Source: Catalinimonas sp038039535 (GTDB lineage: Bacteria > Bacteroidota > Bacteroidia > Cytophagales > Cyclobacteriaceae). Taken from it: DNA of 64,000 bases. The stretch spans positions 62,001 through 126,000 of the forward strand of contig NZ_JBBPHP010000015.1 in the NCBI RefSeq assembly GCF_038039535.1. The letters run 5' to 3'. The notes beneath the pieces were generated by a model. That model saw only the letters and a program-made list of their open reading frames with translations. It had not been told where the DNA came from and searched no databases. Of the stretch, positions 27,134-36,900 are shown piece by piece; positions within the stretch are counted from its first letter, which is position 1, and each line of letters starts with the position of its first letter. The position numbers and the translations under genes are program-made.

Positions 27134-28639
27134 ATGAAATCTATCCTAACGATGCTTTTAAGCATATTTTTGATCAACCCCGCTTTTTCTCAGTCTTCAG
27201 TAGGAATTTTTGAAGTAAGCGAGGATATAGGGCAGCCATCAACATCTGGAAATGCCACCTTTGATGAAGCTACCCAGACTTATACATTGAGAGGCGCAGG
27301 TTATAATATTTGGTTTGAGCGAGATGAGTTTCAGTTTCTCCATAAAAAACAAAGTGGAGACTTTATCATTACTGCCAATTTTGAGTTTGAAGGAGCGGGT
27401 TTAGACCCCCTGCGTAAAGCGGGTTTGATGATCAGAGAATCATTAGATGATGATGCGGCACACATAACTGCAGCCGTTCATGGGGATGGTTCAACAGTGC
27501 TACAAAGAAGAGTACTTAAAGGTGCTTACATGAGAGACCCCGAAGATGATATATCCGCTCCCAAAAGAGGATACGAAATACTACAGCTAGAAAGAAAGGG
27601 AAATGTAATCACCATGCGAGCAGCACATTGGGGAGAGCATTTGCAGGAAATTGGCTCATATACCATGGAATCAATGCCTAATGAGATATATACGGGACTG
27701 TTTATCACTTCCCACAACGAAGATATTCTGGAAGAAGCAAAATTTTGGAATGTACGTATATCTGAAATTGTAGAGAACAATTATGATGGATTCATGGCCT
27801 GCCGTTTGGAAACCATGAATGTGATGGATGGGAAAAGAAAAGTAGTATACGAAGCTACGGCCGATGATCGTATTGAGTCACCTAGCTGGGCACCCGATGG
27901 TCAACATCTTTTAACTACCATGGATGGCTTGTTGTATACTTTTCCACTAAATGGTGGAGAGCCTAAGCAGCTAAATACAGGTGACATTGTTAGAATCAAT
28001 AATGATCATGGTTACTCTTTTGACGGAGATCAGCTGGCGATTACCAGCAGTCAGAATGTTGAGATTGGTCCAAGAATTTATGTGCTTCCTGCTGAAGGTG
28101 GCTCCCCCAGATTGCTTACTGAAAAAGGACCATCGTACTGGCATGGCTGGTCGGCAAATGACAGACACATTTATTATGTAGCCCAAAGAGATACTACAAT
28201 TTATAATATTTACAGAATGTCGGTGAAGGGTGGAGAAGAAGAGCAAATTACCAATAACACCAGTGGTTATGTGGATGGTCCTGAAGAATCTCCCGATGGT
28301 AAGTACATTTATTATAATGATAACCAGACCGGTACAATGCAGATATGGCGGATGAAAACGGATGGAACAGAAGCCGAACAACTTACTTTTGACGAATACA
28401 ATGACTGGTTCCCGCACGTTTCACCGGATGGCAAATGGATAGCATTTCTATCTTATGAAAAAGATGTACCTCCTGATGCTCACCCTTCCTACCGACCCGT
28501 AATGATCAGGCTTATGTCTCTGTCTGGTGGCGCTCCTAAGGTAATCGCTAATATCTATGGCGGTCAGGGTACGATGAACGTTACCTCCTGGTCTCCGGAT
28601 AGCAAAAACATAGCTTTTGTAAGTAATTCTAGGAGGTAA
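27134..28639 (+). CDS. Secreted protein with concanavalin-like N-domain and TolB-type beta-propeller
   Basis: 501 residues with signal peptide MKSILTMLLSIFLINPAFSQ. Residues about 22-215 look like the DUF1349-type beta-sandwich (GYNIWFERDEFQFLHKK, DPLRKAGLMIRESLDDDAAH). Residues about 225-500 hold repeated WD40-like TolB/PD40 blades, seen as SPSWAPDGQHLL, ESPDGKYIYYND, VSPDGKWIAFLS and WSPDSKNIAFVS. It is probably periplasmic or secreted and may bind carbohydrate or protein; no catalytic residues are evident. It is monocistronic, with a hairpin after the stop. Confidence 0.8.
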   Translation: MKSILTMLLSIFLINPAFSQSSVGIFEVSEDIGQPSTSGNATFDEATQTYTLRGAGYNIWFERDEFQFLHKKQSGDFIITANFEFEGAGLDPLRKAGLMIRESLDDDAAHITAAVHGDGSTVLQRRVLKGAYMRDPEDDISAPKRGYEILQLERKGNVITMRAAHWGEHLQEIGSYTMESMPNEIYTGLFITSHNEDILEEAKFWNVRISEIVENNYDGFMACRLETMNVMDGKRKVVYEATADDRIESPSWAPDGQHLLTTMDGLLYTFPLNGGEPKQLNTGDIVRINNDHGYSFDGDQLAITSSQNVEIGPRIYVLPAEGGSPRLLTEKGPSYWHGWSANDRHIYYVAQRDTTIYNIYRMSVKGGEEEQITNNTSGYVDGPEESPDGKYIYYNDNQTGTMQIWRMKTDGTEAEQLTFDEYNDWFPHVSPDGKWIAFLSYEKDVPPDAHPSYRPVMIRLMSLSGGAPKVIANIYGGQGTMNVTSWSPDSKNIAFVSNSRR

Positions 28640-28645
28640 TTTTTC

Positions 28646-28696
28646 AAGAAAAGCCGTGCAATTATTTAGATAAAGGTAGTACGGCTTTTCTTTAAT
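28646..28696 (+). terminator. Probable terminator
   Basis: AAGAAAAGCCGT (28646-28657) pairs with ACGGCTTTTCTT (28681-28692) over 12 bp with a 23-nt loop, and TTAATTT follows. Confidence 0.6.
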
Positions 28697-28822
28697 TTGC
28701 TACATAGTAATTTTCATATCAGTCAAACTGTTGATATGTCTGCCTGACCGCTCTTTACTATTGCTTTCTATTGACTTGATCCTTTAAGAGAAGATGTACT
28801 ACTGTATGTCATCTGTTGATCT

Positions 28823-28842
28823 GTGATACTTTTGTGATACTT
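28823..28842 (+). promoter_or_regulatory. OmpR/PhoB-type tandem repeat upstream of the response regulator
   Basis: GTGATACTT occurs at 28823-28831 and 28834-28842, 11 bp apart start to start. This is the one-turn spacing of OmpR/PhoB-family sites, 29 bp before the ATG at 28872. A TACTTTTG (-7-like) box at 28827-28834 overlaps it. Confidence 0.5.
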
Positions 28843-28871
28843 AAAAGCTAATTTTGAGTAAAATAAGTGAT

Positions 28872-29573
28872 ATGAAAGAGGTACTCATCGTAGAAGACGA
28901 TTCGGAAATCGTGGATTTGCTGGAAATTCACCTCACCGATTTGGAGTGCAACATTCAAAAAGCTCATGATGGAAATCTCGGTCTGGATAAAGCACTTCAC
29001 CATAACTTTGATCTGATTATTCTGGACATTATGCTGCCCGGAATGGATGGCCTTGAAATTTGCCGGAGAATCAGAGGGCAGGAGAAGTACACCCCTATCC
29101 TGATGCTGACTGCCAAATCTGAGGAGATTGACAAAATTCTGGGTTTGGAAACAGGAGCAGATGATTATCTGACCAAGCCCTTCAGCGTAAGAGAGTTTAT
29201 TTCTCGTGTCAAAGCCATTTTCAGAAGAGTAGAAATGATACAGGGCAATCATCAGGAAACTGATAAGAAAAAGATACTGGAAGTGGATGGGCTACATATG
29301 GACACTGAAAAAAGGAAAGTGCTGCTGAATGGGGAAAAACTGGCACTAACTCCTAAAGAATTTGATTTGTTATGGATCATGGCAGCGCATCCGGGAAGAA
29401 GCTATAGCCGGCAGGAGCTACTCAATCTGGTATGGGGCTATGAATTTAGCGGCTATGAGCATACAGTCAATGCACATATTAACCGTCTGCGTTCCAAAAT
29501 TGAAAAAGATGTCTCTAATCCCCAATACATTTTAACTACCTGGGGTATAGGTTACCGTTTTAAAGACGATTAA
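28872..29573 (+). CDS. OmpR-family response regulator
   Basis: 233 residues from the ATG at 28872 (MKEVLIVEDD). An in-frame TTG at 28854 is possible but less likely. The receiver domain has the acidic pair EDD, phospho-acceptor Asp52 in LIILDIMLPGMDG, and Lys in DDYLTKPFS. A winged-helix output domain follows (LTPKEFDLLWIMAAHPGRSYSRQELL, HTVNAHINRLRSKIE). It is the regulator partner of the kinase that starts 1 bp after its stop. Tandem 11-bp-spaced repeats just upstream suggest autoregulation. The signal is unknown. Confidence 0.93.
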   Translation: MKEVLIVEDDSEIVDLLEIHLTDLECNIQKAHDGNLGLDKALHHNFDLIILDIMLPGMDGLEICRRIRGQEKYTPILMLTAKSEEIDKILGLETGADDYLTKPFSVREFISRVKAIFRRVEMIQGNHQETDKKKILEVDGLHMDTEKRKVLLNGEKLALTPKEFDLLWIMAAHPGRSYSRQELLNLVWGYEFSGYEHTVNAHINRLRSKIEKDVSNPQYILTTWGIGYRFKDD

Positions 29574-29574
29574 A

Positions 29575-31065
29575 ATGTCAGCTCAAAACCATACTCATTC
29601 TATTCGGCAGAGCCTCTTCTGGAGGATTGCCATCGCCTTATTTATACTTTTTCTTCTGTTGGGTTTTTCCTTTATCCTGATTACTTCATTTGCTTCCAAA
29701 CGCTATTACGAAGAAACGGCGCAACGGCTCAATGCGCATGTAGCTCAGGAAATGTTGCTGGAAGTAAATCCATTTGTAGACGGTGAAGTTAATGACGAAG
29801 CCCTAGGCACCATCATGCACTCTATGATGGCAGTCAATCCCAGTATTGAAGTTTATCTTCTTGATCCTCAGGGTGAAATTCTTTCTTATGTGGTTTTAGA
29901 CAAAAAGGTTAAGCTGAAAACAGTAAACATCGCTCCTGTACATGATTTTCTGGCTACGCAAGGTAAAACCTATACACTGGGGGATGATCCACGTAATCCG
30001 GGAAGAAGTACCATTTTTTCCGCAGCAGAAGTAAGGGAAAAAGAAAAACTCTTAGGCTATGTCTATATGGTATTGGCCAGTGAAGAATATGATAATGTGA
30101 TGGCTTCGCTCTGGCAAAGTCATATTCTGAGAATAGGCACCTGGTCGTTTTCATTGGTATTGGTTGCTGCGCTGATCATTAGTCTTCTGGTTATATGGTG
30201 GTTTACGCGTAGCCTAAGGCGTATTCAGGATATGGTGAGAAAGTTTGAAAAAGGAGATTTATCTGCGCGTGTAGAGGTAAGACAGGATGACGAGTTGGGC
30301 CAACTTAGCCATTCTATCAATAAGATGGCTGATACCATTGTGCGTAATATTGACGAACTGAAGCAGGTGGATACATTGAGAAAAGAATTGATCGCTAATG
30401 TATCCCATGATCTCCGCACTCCACTGTCCATTATGCAGGGGTATGTGGAGACTTTAAATATCAAAAAAGATAGTCTAACTGAAGCACAGAAGGAAAAGTA
30501 TATGGGAATTATCCTGAACAGCTCCAATAAACTTAAGCGCTTAGTTGACGATCTTTTTGAACTTACCAAGCTGGAAGCCAGACAGATAGAACCTAAGCTG
30601 GAAACTTTTGCCTTACAGGATCTCGTTCATGACATTGCTATGAAATACCAGTTTCTTGCCACTGAAAAAGCGCTTAAACTGGAGACCTATCTTGATCAAT
30701 CCACTGCTCTGGTACATGCTGACTTGGCTATGATAGAGCGGGTGATGCAGAATCTTCTGGATAATGCGTTGAAATATACTCCTCCCGAAGGAGTAATTAG
30801 AATTAAAGCTGAGCAGTGCGAAGAACAGGTCTGTATTGAGATCAACAATAGTGGTTCTACCATCAATAAAGAAGAGCAGGAACTGATTTTTAACCGCTAT
30901 TTTATGGGCAAGGAACCCCGAGCCAATGGCAGTGGGCTGGGGCTGGCGATTGTACGCAATATTTTAGAAATCCATCATTCAAGTATAGAAGTGAAAAGTA
31001 GCCCGGAAGAAGGAACCACTTTTTATTTCAGTTTGCCCCTGGAAAGTGGGCCAGTAGCAGTTTGA
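29575..31065 (+). CDS. Membrane sensor histidine kinase
   Basis: 496 residues. Helices at about 17-40 and 188-210 bracket a periplasmic sensor of about 145 residues containing a PAS-like fold (SIEVYLLDPQGEIL). A HAMP linker (WWFTRSLRRIQDM to QDDELGQLSHSINKM) leads to HisKA with the phospho-accepting His278 in NVSHDLRTPLS. The HATPase domain has NLLDNALKYTP (N box) and GSGLGLAIVRNIL (G2). It partners the OmpR-type regulator 1 bp upstream. A membrane or envelope stimulus is likely. Confidence 0.93.
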   Translation: MSAQNHTHSIRQSLFWRIAIALFILFLLLGFSFILITSFASKRYYEETAQRLNAHVAQEMLLEVNPFVDGEVNDEALGTIMHSMMAVNPSIEVYLLDPQGEILSYVVLDKKVKLKTVNIAPVHDFLATQGKTYTLGDDPRNPGRSTIFSAAEVREKEKLLGYVYMVLASEEYDNVMASLWQSHILRIGTWSFSLVLVAALIISLLVIWWFTRSLRRIQDMVRKFEKGDLSARVEVRQDDELGQLSHSINKMADTIVRNIDELKQVDTLRKELIANVSHDLRTPLSIMQGYVETLNIKKDSLTEAQKEKYMGIILNSSNKLKRLVDDLFELTKLEARQIEPKLETFALQDLVHDIAMKYQFLATEKALKLETYLDQSTALVHADLAMIERVMQNLLDNALKYTPPEGVIRIKAEQCEEQVCIEINNSGSTINKEEQELIFNRYFMGKEPRANGSGLGLAIVRNILEIHHSSIEVKSSPEEGTTFYFSLPLESGPVAV

Positions 31066-31159
31066 CAAAATAGAAAGTGATGCCCCTCTAATTCAAACTT
31101 AGTCTTTGTTTTCCTCCTCAAACCCCCTTTTTTAAAACTTTATACTTTGTTCAAACTTA

Positions 31160-31181
31160 TGTGATCTTTTCGTGACAAATG
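31160..31181 (+). promoter_or_regulatory. Possible OmpR-type site upstream of the DM13 gene
   Basis: TGTGATC (31160-31166) and CGTGACA (31171-31177) bring two GTGA cores 11 bp apart, similar to the repeat upstream of the response regulator. The match is looser than there. Confidence 0.3.
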
Positions 31182-31217
31182 GCACTTACTTTTATGTCAA
31201 ACAAATAACAAAACATC

Positions 31218-31667
31218 ATGAAAAAGATCATTTTATTCGCAACCCTTCCTGTATTATTTCTTTTTGCCTGTGAAGATGACAGTGCAGAAACAGTGACTGT
31301 AGACAGTAGCCAGCCTACTGGAGAATTTATGTCACAACGAGGAGGTACTTTTGTAGAGCAGAATGGTACCGGAACTATGGGCATGGCTGAACTGGGTACC
31401 GATGAGGACGGAGAGCAATTTCTATACTTCGGCACCGATTTTCAAACCAATTTGGGTACAGGCACAGTAACAATTTTCCTTTCTACCAGCGAAGAATTTA
31501 TGGCTGATCCAATGCAGGGAAACCCCGATCTAAAGCTGGTGGGGAGTGTAAGTATGAACGGAGCATCCTATTACAAAATATCTCCCGCAGCAGAAAGTAA
31601 ATATACACATGTCATCTTGTGGTGTGCTTCTGCATCTATCCCTTTTGGTTATGCGCCATTACAGTAA
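31218..31667 (+). CDS. DM13-domain lipoprotein
   Basis: 149 residues. A lipoprotein signal ends in FLFAC (Cys18). The domain (about 34-149) matches DM13: GEFMSQRGGTFVEQNGTGTMGM, FQTNLGTGTVTIFLST, KLVGSVSMNGASYYKI and a final HVILWCASASIPFGYAPL, with the conserved Cys of that motif. DM13 domains are proposed to take part in electron transfer or redox reactions at the cell surface; this role is unproven. The gene follows the two-component system and may belong to its regulon, given the GTGA repeats upstream. A strong terminator follows. Confidence 0.82.
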   Translation: MKKIILFATLPVLFLFACEDDSAETVTVDSSQPTGEFMSQRGGTFVEQNGTGTMGMAELGTDEDGEQFLYFGTDFQTNLGTGTVTIFLSTSEEFMADPMQGNPDLKLVGSVSMNGASYYKISPAAESKYTHVILWCASASIPFGYAPLQ

Positions 31668-31680
31668 ATATCATGGACAG

Positions 31681-31712
31681 AGCCCGGGGTATCAATCCCG
31701 GGCTTTGCTTTT
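31681..31712 (+). terminator. Rho-independent terminator after the DM13 gene
   Basis: AGCCCGGG (31681-31688) pairs perfectly with CCCGGGCT (31697-31704) around GTATCAAT, followed by TTGCTTTTG. It argues that the next gene starts downstream, at 31729. Confidence 0.75.
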
Positions 31713-31728
31713 GCCTACACTTACACTG

Positions 31729-32583
31729 ATGATTACGATTGCAGGTAATCTTTTGATACAACTGGAAGCTAGAGCACAAAGCGCTTGGGTAAGAAAAAAA
31801 GCTGAGACATTTACGCAGCTAAGTATATCTTCCTATCAGTCAGATCGCTATTACAATCTGGATGGTGAAATGGTAACGACCACTGATTTTGCTCAGCATA
31901 ATCTGTATTTCTATTCTGAATATGGCCTCACAGAAAAGTTAACCATTATCGCTAATCTACCACTGCTCAGAGCTCATGGTTTTACCTCAACAGAAACTAT
32001 CTGGGGCGTAGGGGATCTCCGGGTGGACGCAAAATATGGATTCTTACAGGAAATTCTTCCTATTTCAATAAGTGTAGGAGTTGAGGCCCCAATCGCGAAA
32101 CCCAATCGTTTCGCTGAAAATCAGGATGGTTTGGGTAGTATCAATCTGCCTACCGGGGATGGTGAGTGGAATTTCTGGTCTACCCTAGCCATTTCAGGCT
32201 CCCTGCACCCTTTACCTGCTTATATAAATCTTTCAGGGAGTTACAACAAACGCACTTCATTTGAAGGACAACATTTCAAGGATCAGTGGGTAGCCAATGC
32301 ACAATTTGGTTATCAGTTTTTTCAAAAGCTATGGCTTCAGCTTTCAGTTGGTGTACAAAATACGATCGGTGAACCAGAGGGCTTAGTTTCATTCGTAAGA
32401 GGGGACGGCACAGCTTTTACCCAATACGGAGCTAATCTTTCTTATCAACTGACAAATGAATGGGGGATAGGTCTGCAATATTATAATAATGCAGATTTTC
32501 TGGTAAAAAGAGTCAATGTTTATGAGTCACCTACCTTTGGGATAAGTGTTTTTTTTCAGGGACAAGTAAAAAAGTCAGAGTAG
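31729..32583 (+). CDS. Outer-membrane beta-barrel (transporter-like) protein
   Basis: 284 residues from the ATG at 31729. The frame is open back to 31609, but a terminator stem at 31681-31704 lies in that extension. A short hydrophobic signal ends ARAQS. The rest alternates polar and hydrophobic strands with aromatic girdles (NLYFYSEYGLTEKLTIIANLP, WLQLSVGVQNTIG, WGIGLQYYNNADFLVK). This is the pattern of the transporter-like barrel proteins found in phenol-degradation neighbourhoods (MetA-like). It may be cotranscribed with the Crp-type regulator 23 bp downstream. Function is unknown. Confidence 0.6.
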   Translation: MITIAGNLLIQLEARAQSAWVRKKAETFTQLSISSYQSDRYYNLDGEMVTTTDFAQHNLYFYSEYGLTEKLTIIANLPLLRAHGFTSTETIWGVGDLRVDAKYGFLQEILPISISVGVEAPIAKPNRFAENQDGLGSINLPTGDGEWNFWSTLAISGSLHPLPAYINLSGSYNKRTSFEGQHFKDQWVANAQFGYQFFQKLWLQLSVGVQNTIGEPEGLVSFVRGDGTAFTQYGANLSYQLTNEWGIGLQYYNNADFLVKRVNVYESPTFGISVFFQGQVKKSE

Positions 32584-32606
32584 AAATATTATAAAACTCA
32601 GATACT

Positions 32607-33281
32607 ATGATGAGCCAGGAAATATATCATAATCAAACTTTTATACCTGAAGTGATTGCAAGTATGCAAGGCCATTTACAGGAATACAATAAGTACGATT
32701 TTATTTATCTTAATAATGTCTCAGCACCAAAAATTTATTACTTGCAGGAAGGTTTAGTAAGACTAGGAACCTACACTGAGACCGGAAAAGAAGTGACTTT
32801 CTGTTTGGTTCAGGAAGGAGCGATAATTGGGAATTTTTCTTTTCAGGACCAGCAGGGAAGACCATTTGCTCAGGCTTTTTCCGATGTAAAGCTGGTAGCC
32901 TATAGTGAATGGGAAATTAAAACGCTTTTTCAAACCAATGTTAATACCAGTTTTGAAGTTTTGAAGCTGATGGGGGAACATCTCCGAACCATGGAAGAAC
33001 AGTTCAAGATGTTAGCCTATTGTGACGTGCATCAAAGAATTATTCGTTTTATTCTTTACCTGGCCGATTTGTATGGCTATCGTCACCAAAGGATCACATT
33101 TATTCCTCACCAATTTACCCATGAGGATATCAGCCAGGTCATTCATACCAGCCGTCAGACAGTAACAGTATCACTTAGAGAATTACAGCGGGAAGGCTAT
33201 TTAAGCTATCGCAGAGGTGAGTTTAGAATCTACCGATATGAAGAAATGATCGGCTTGGCTAATAAATGCATGAACTACTAA
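32607..33281 (+). CDS. Crp/Fnr-family transcription regulator
   Basis: 224 residues. An N-terminal cyclic-nucleotide-binding fold (about 15-140) contains YYLQEGLVRLGTYTETGKEVTFCLVQEGAIIGNF. The C-terminal HTH (about 165-215) includes FTHEDISQVIHTSRQTVTVSLRELQREG. The Fnr-type N-terminal Cys cluster is absent, so the ligand is not a 4Fe-4S centre; which small molecule is bound, if any, is unclear. The start may be either of two adjacent ATGs (32607 or 32610). It follows the barrel gene closely. Confidence 0.88.
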   Translation: MMSQEIYHNQTFIPEVIASMQGHLQEYNKYDFIYLNNVSAPKIYYLQEGLVRLGTYTETGKEVTFCLVQEGAIIGNFSFQDQQGRPFAQAFSDVKLVAYSEWEIKTLFQTNVNTSFEVLKLMGEHLRTMEEQFKMLAYCDVHQRIIRFILYLADLYGYRHQRITFIPHQFTHEDISQVIHTSRQTVTVSLRELQREGYLSYRRGEFRIYRYEEMIGLANKCMNY

Positions 33282-33438
33282 TTTTGAGGGAGTACTGAAT
33301 AAGTAAATGGCTTTTCAAAAAAACTGCCATCCATAAATGGGTTGTGGAATCTGAAAAAATTGCAGCAATTACAATTTTTTTTATCATTAAAGCTTAATCT
33401 GCCAATCTTGAATCTGCTTATGAAAGCATTTTTCTTTT

Positions 33439-33864
33439 TTGTATTCAAATATGTATTGGTCATACTGCTTACTTTTGCTTCTACCTGTTTTTTTATATGT
33501 AAGCTTGAGTGAAATCTATATGAGTTTTTCTGATGAGTCTGGATTAAGAGATTGGTGGCAAGATTTTTTTATCTTATTTATCCAACTATTTCAAGCAGGC
33601 GGCATTGTTTTGATATTCACTCTTATTGTATTGTTTCATCTTGTCCAGTTGCTGGCTAGGGTGGTATTCAGATTCAAAATCAACGGGCTTTTATTAGGAA
33701 GCGTATTGGGCAGTGTAATTGCAGTTCTTTTTCTTGTTATTAGCAAGGGGGATACTGTTTGGATGGTTTACCTTCCTTTACTTATCTTTTTTATGGGGTT
33801 AAGTTTCGGCCTATTTCATCAGATAATACTCAATTATAGATTAAGGATGAAAAGCAATTTCTAA
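33439..33864 (+). CDS. Small multi-pass membrane protein, N-terminus uncertain
   Basis: 141 residues with about four membrane helices (residues 8-28, 44-75, 80-104 and 108-128). Family unknown. An alternative, more typical start exists at 33420 (MKAFFFFVFKYVLV) in another frame; it would join this frame only if the T7 run near 33487-33493 had one T fewer. In this assembly the gene starts at 33439 or at the next ATG, 33451. It converges with the HEAT/heme protein gene; a strong bidirectional terminator separates them. Confidence 0.55.
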   Translation: MYSNMYWSYCLLLLLPVFLYVSLSEIYMSFSDESGLRDWWQDFFILFIQLFQAGGIVLIFTLIVLFHLVQLLARVVFRFKINGLLLGSVLGSVIAVLFLVISKGDTVWMVYLPLLIFFMGLSFGLFHQIILNYRLRMKSNF

Positions 33865-33892
33865 AGCACAATACTAGTAGGTTTGCTAAAGT

Positions 33893-33931
33893 AGAAGAAG
33901 GAAATCAAAACGTTGATTTCCTTCTTCTCTT
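33893..33931. terminator. Bidirectional terminator between convergent genes
   Basis: AGAAGAAGGAAATCAA (33893-33908) pairs with its complement at 33913-33928 around AACG. A-rich and T-rich flanks on both sides let it work in both directions. Confidence 0.85.
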
Positions 33932-33935
33932 TTAT

Positions 33936-36900
33936 TTACATGTGATCATCTTTAAGTGTAGCCAGTAAGCTGACCAGGTCACGAATTTCCTTTTTGGTAA
34001 GGAAGTTTTTCATGTCCGGCATACTGGAAGCCGCATTATTTCGCTTTACGATCTGATCTTTTACGATCGTAGTGTCTGGTTGATTGCCAATTTTTAAGGT
34101 GATTTCATCCTCGGTTTCTCCCTGGTAGATACCGCTGACGGTTTCTCCGCCTTCCATTTCAAGGGTTACTACCCCAAAGCCGGGAGCCAGACGAGCACTG
34201 GGATTGATTAAAGCTTCTAATAGCTGTTCACGACTGAGTCTTTCACCTACACCATTAAGTCTTGGACCAGCACTACCACCGTAGTCCCCATAGGCATGGC
34301 AGCGTAGACATTGAGCAGTAGGATGTCTGTATAGAAGGCTTCGGCCACGATCAGGATCACCTCCGTATAATGCGGCCTGGTAAGATGCAAGCTGCTCATT
34401 GGGAGATTTGGAGGATTGAATCTCATCAAACCTGATTTTCAGGTCCTCAGAATGAGTGCTGTCAATGGCTTCTGCCAACTCTAATTGGATTTCATACGGT
34501 AGGTTTCCTTCTTCCAGATTTGCCAGCAATCTATTGAAAGTATCTTCTGAATTTTCCAGCGCCACATTACCTAATGTTAGCAATGCTGCCTGCTTTTCTT
34601 CCGTAGTCCTTTTATCAATGACTTCAGATAAGAGTACTACTTTCAACTCATCTGAGATTTCCATATCATTCATCAGATCCAGTCCGGCTACTCTCACCAT
34701 CTTTTCACTGTCAGTCAGTGCCTCTTCTATCGCCTGATCCATCTGATCGGTGTTCATGGCAGCCAGTGTTCTCAGGGCAGCTACCCTTACCTCAGGATCA
34801 GCATCATTCTGTAAGACTGCCATCAGACGATTACTACCGTTTTTAATATTGAGCTTACCTATGGCCTTAGTAGCACTCAAGCGGATAGGAGTCTCTGAGC
34901 TGGCAGTAAGGTTGATCAAAGCATCACTGGCTTTCATCCTCACCTCAGCAGGATCTCTTTGAATCTCTCCTCTGTATCTTCCGGTCACTCTGTCCAGCAC
35001 AGAAGGTTTGGCCCAGGTACTCAGAGCAGCTACCGCTTCGGCCCTCATCTCAGCAGGGGCAGAATTTCGTAAAGCATAATCAATCAGGTTCTGCATGGCT
35101 TCTTCAGTACCTACTCTGAGGTTGGCATTGATCGCTCTTCTGATGAGTGCTTCATTGATGAATCTTTCTTTTTGCAGCACATCTCCCAAAGCAGGCAGGG
35201 CAGGCTCAATAGAGAAGTCATCATTGATGGCGCGGGCGGCTTCAGTGACAATAAGCTCATCCTCATCGTCCAGGAAGTTGGTGATGCCGGCATCACCCAT
35301 TCTTCTCAGTGCCAGTACCGCCCCCATTCTTACCGCTCTTGAAGGATGATCGTGCAGGTCTACTACAGCTTCTACATTATTGATTCTGGCCAGTGCCAGG
35401 CTGGCAGCATGCCGGATGTAGGCATCCTCATCAGCATTGGCTTCCAGCAGGCTGATCAAAGGTTGTACGGCATCAGCATAGGCGATTCTTCCCAGGGCTT
35501 CGGCAGCAAAGAAACGGGCACGAGCATAATCATCATCCAGCAGAGGGATAAGTTCATCACCTGCTTCCTGATAACGGATATCACCCAGCCACTTGGCCGC
35601 CTGAGCTCTGATCTCGGAGTCGGAGTCCTGCAGCAGAGCAACTAAGGGTTGGGCATAGCTGAGGTCCTGCATGCGAGCCAGTTGGGCCAGTCCCCAGATG
35701 CTGTTGACTCTGGCAAGTTGGTTATCGGTTTGAGCGATATTCTCTTCAAAGACAGCAGCCCCGTCATCACCACGCTTGGCCAGTTCAAACTGTGCTTTCT
35801 GACGTACCCTCAGATCAGGGTTTTTAAGTAATTCGCTCAGGCGATTTTCAGGGTATTCAGTAAAGTCTGCTGGTAAAATCTCAGCAGTTTGTTGCCGCTC
35901 AGCCCAGCTATCTCCACCGGGAGCATCCAATTTCCAGACTCTACCGTAGTCCTTGGTACCCCATCCGTCAATCCAGTCAGCTACATACATACTGCCATCA
36001 GGACCAAAGTCAAGACCAGTAGCTAATACATTACCTAAAATTTTCTCGGATTCCGCTAATTCAAAAGTTGCTCCCTTGGGCTTGAGTTTGAAGGCGTGGA
36101 CACCCGAACGGGCTGGGTTACCGACAAATTCAGCTACGAAAAAAGTGTTTTTCCATTTGGGACTAAGCGCAGTTCCTGGATTGTACAGCATTCCCGTAGG
36201 TCCGTTTACGAAATTTTTGATCGTAGGCGTGATGTAAGCCGCCTGGCCTTCAAAACGAGGTTTGTACAATTCCTCATCCATCCAAACTTTGTATTCGTTA
36301 TTATCAGGATCGCGATATTTTCCAAACTGCCAGTTGGTACGCCAGCCCGTATCAGAACCGTTTACCAGATAAACCAGTCTTTCGCTTTCACCGGGATGGT
36401 CACCATCATTATCCTGGCTGATCAGGTTACCATATTCATCAAAGACAAACTCATGGGTATTGCGAACTCCCATGGCGAAAACTTCAAAGTCGGAGCCATC
36501 GGGATTGGCTCTTACAATCACCCCACGGTTAGGGTACTTCCATTCTTTACCATCTGGGCCAACACCATTGAAACCAATATCACCAATTCCCCAATATATC
36601 CTGCCATCGGGTCCCATCTCCAGGCCTGACATGCCGTGTCCACCAAACCCAATGTGGATACCAAATCCATGAGCAATAGAGGTTTTATCATCGGCTATAC
36701 CATCACCATTCGTATCCATCACTCTCCACATATCGGGCCCAACCCCAACAAAGACGTCATCTCCGTAAGCCATCACAGCTCCGGCAACATCTGTTACTTC
36801 ATCATGAAAATCTTCAACCATGAGCTGAGAAAAATCAGCCAGACCATCACCATCTTTATCTTCTAGCCTGAAAATATTTTCTTTCTCTACAGTCATATCT

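Noticed and set aside
27971..28417. 148-codon frame opposite the TolB-propeller gene
   Set aside because: It is antisense to repeat-encoding sequence; composition is a mirror of the blades.
31609..31728. Upstream start for the beta-barrel gene
   Set aside because: The extension overlaps the DM13 gene's end and a perfect GC-rich terminator stem, so it is unlikely to be coding.
36096..36629. 177-codon frame opposite the HEAT/heme gene
   Set aside because: It lies wholly antisense to a well-supported gene and shows no domain; a shadow frame.
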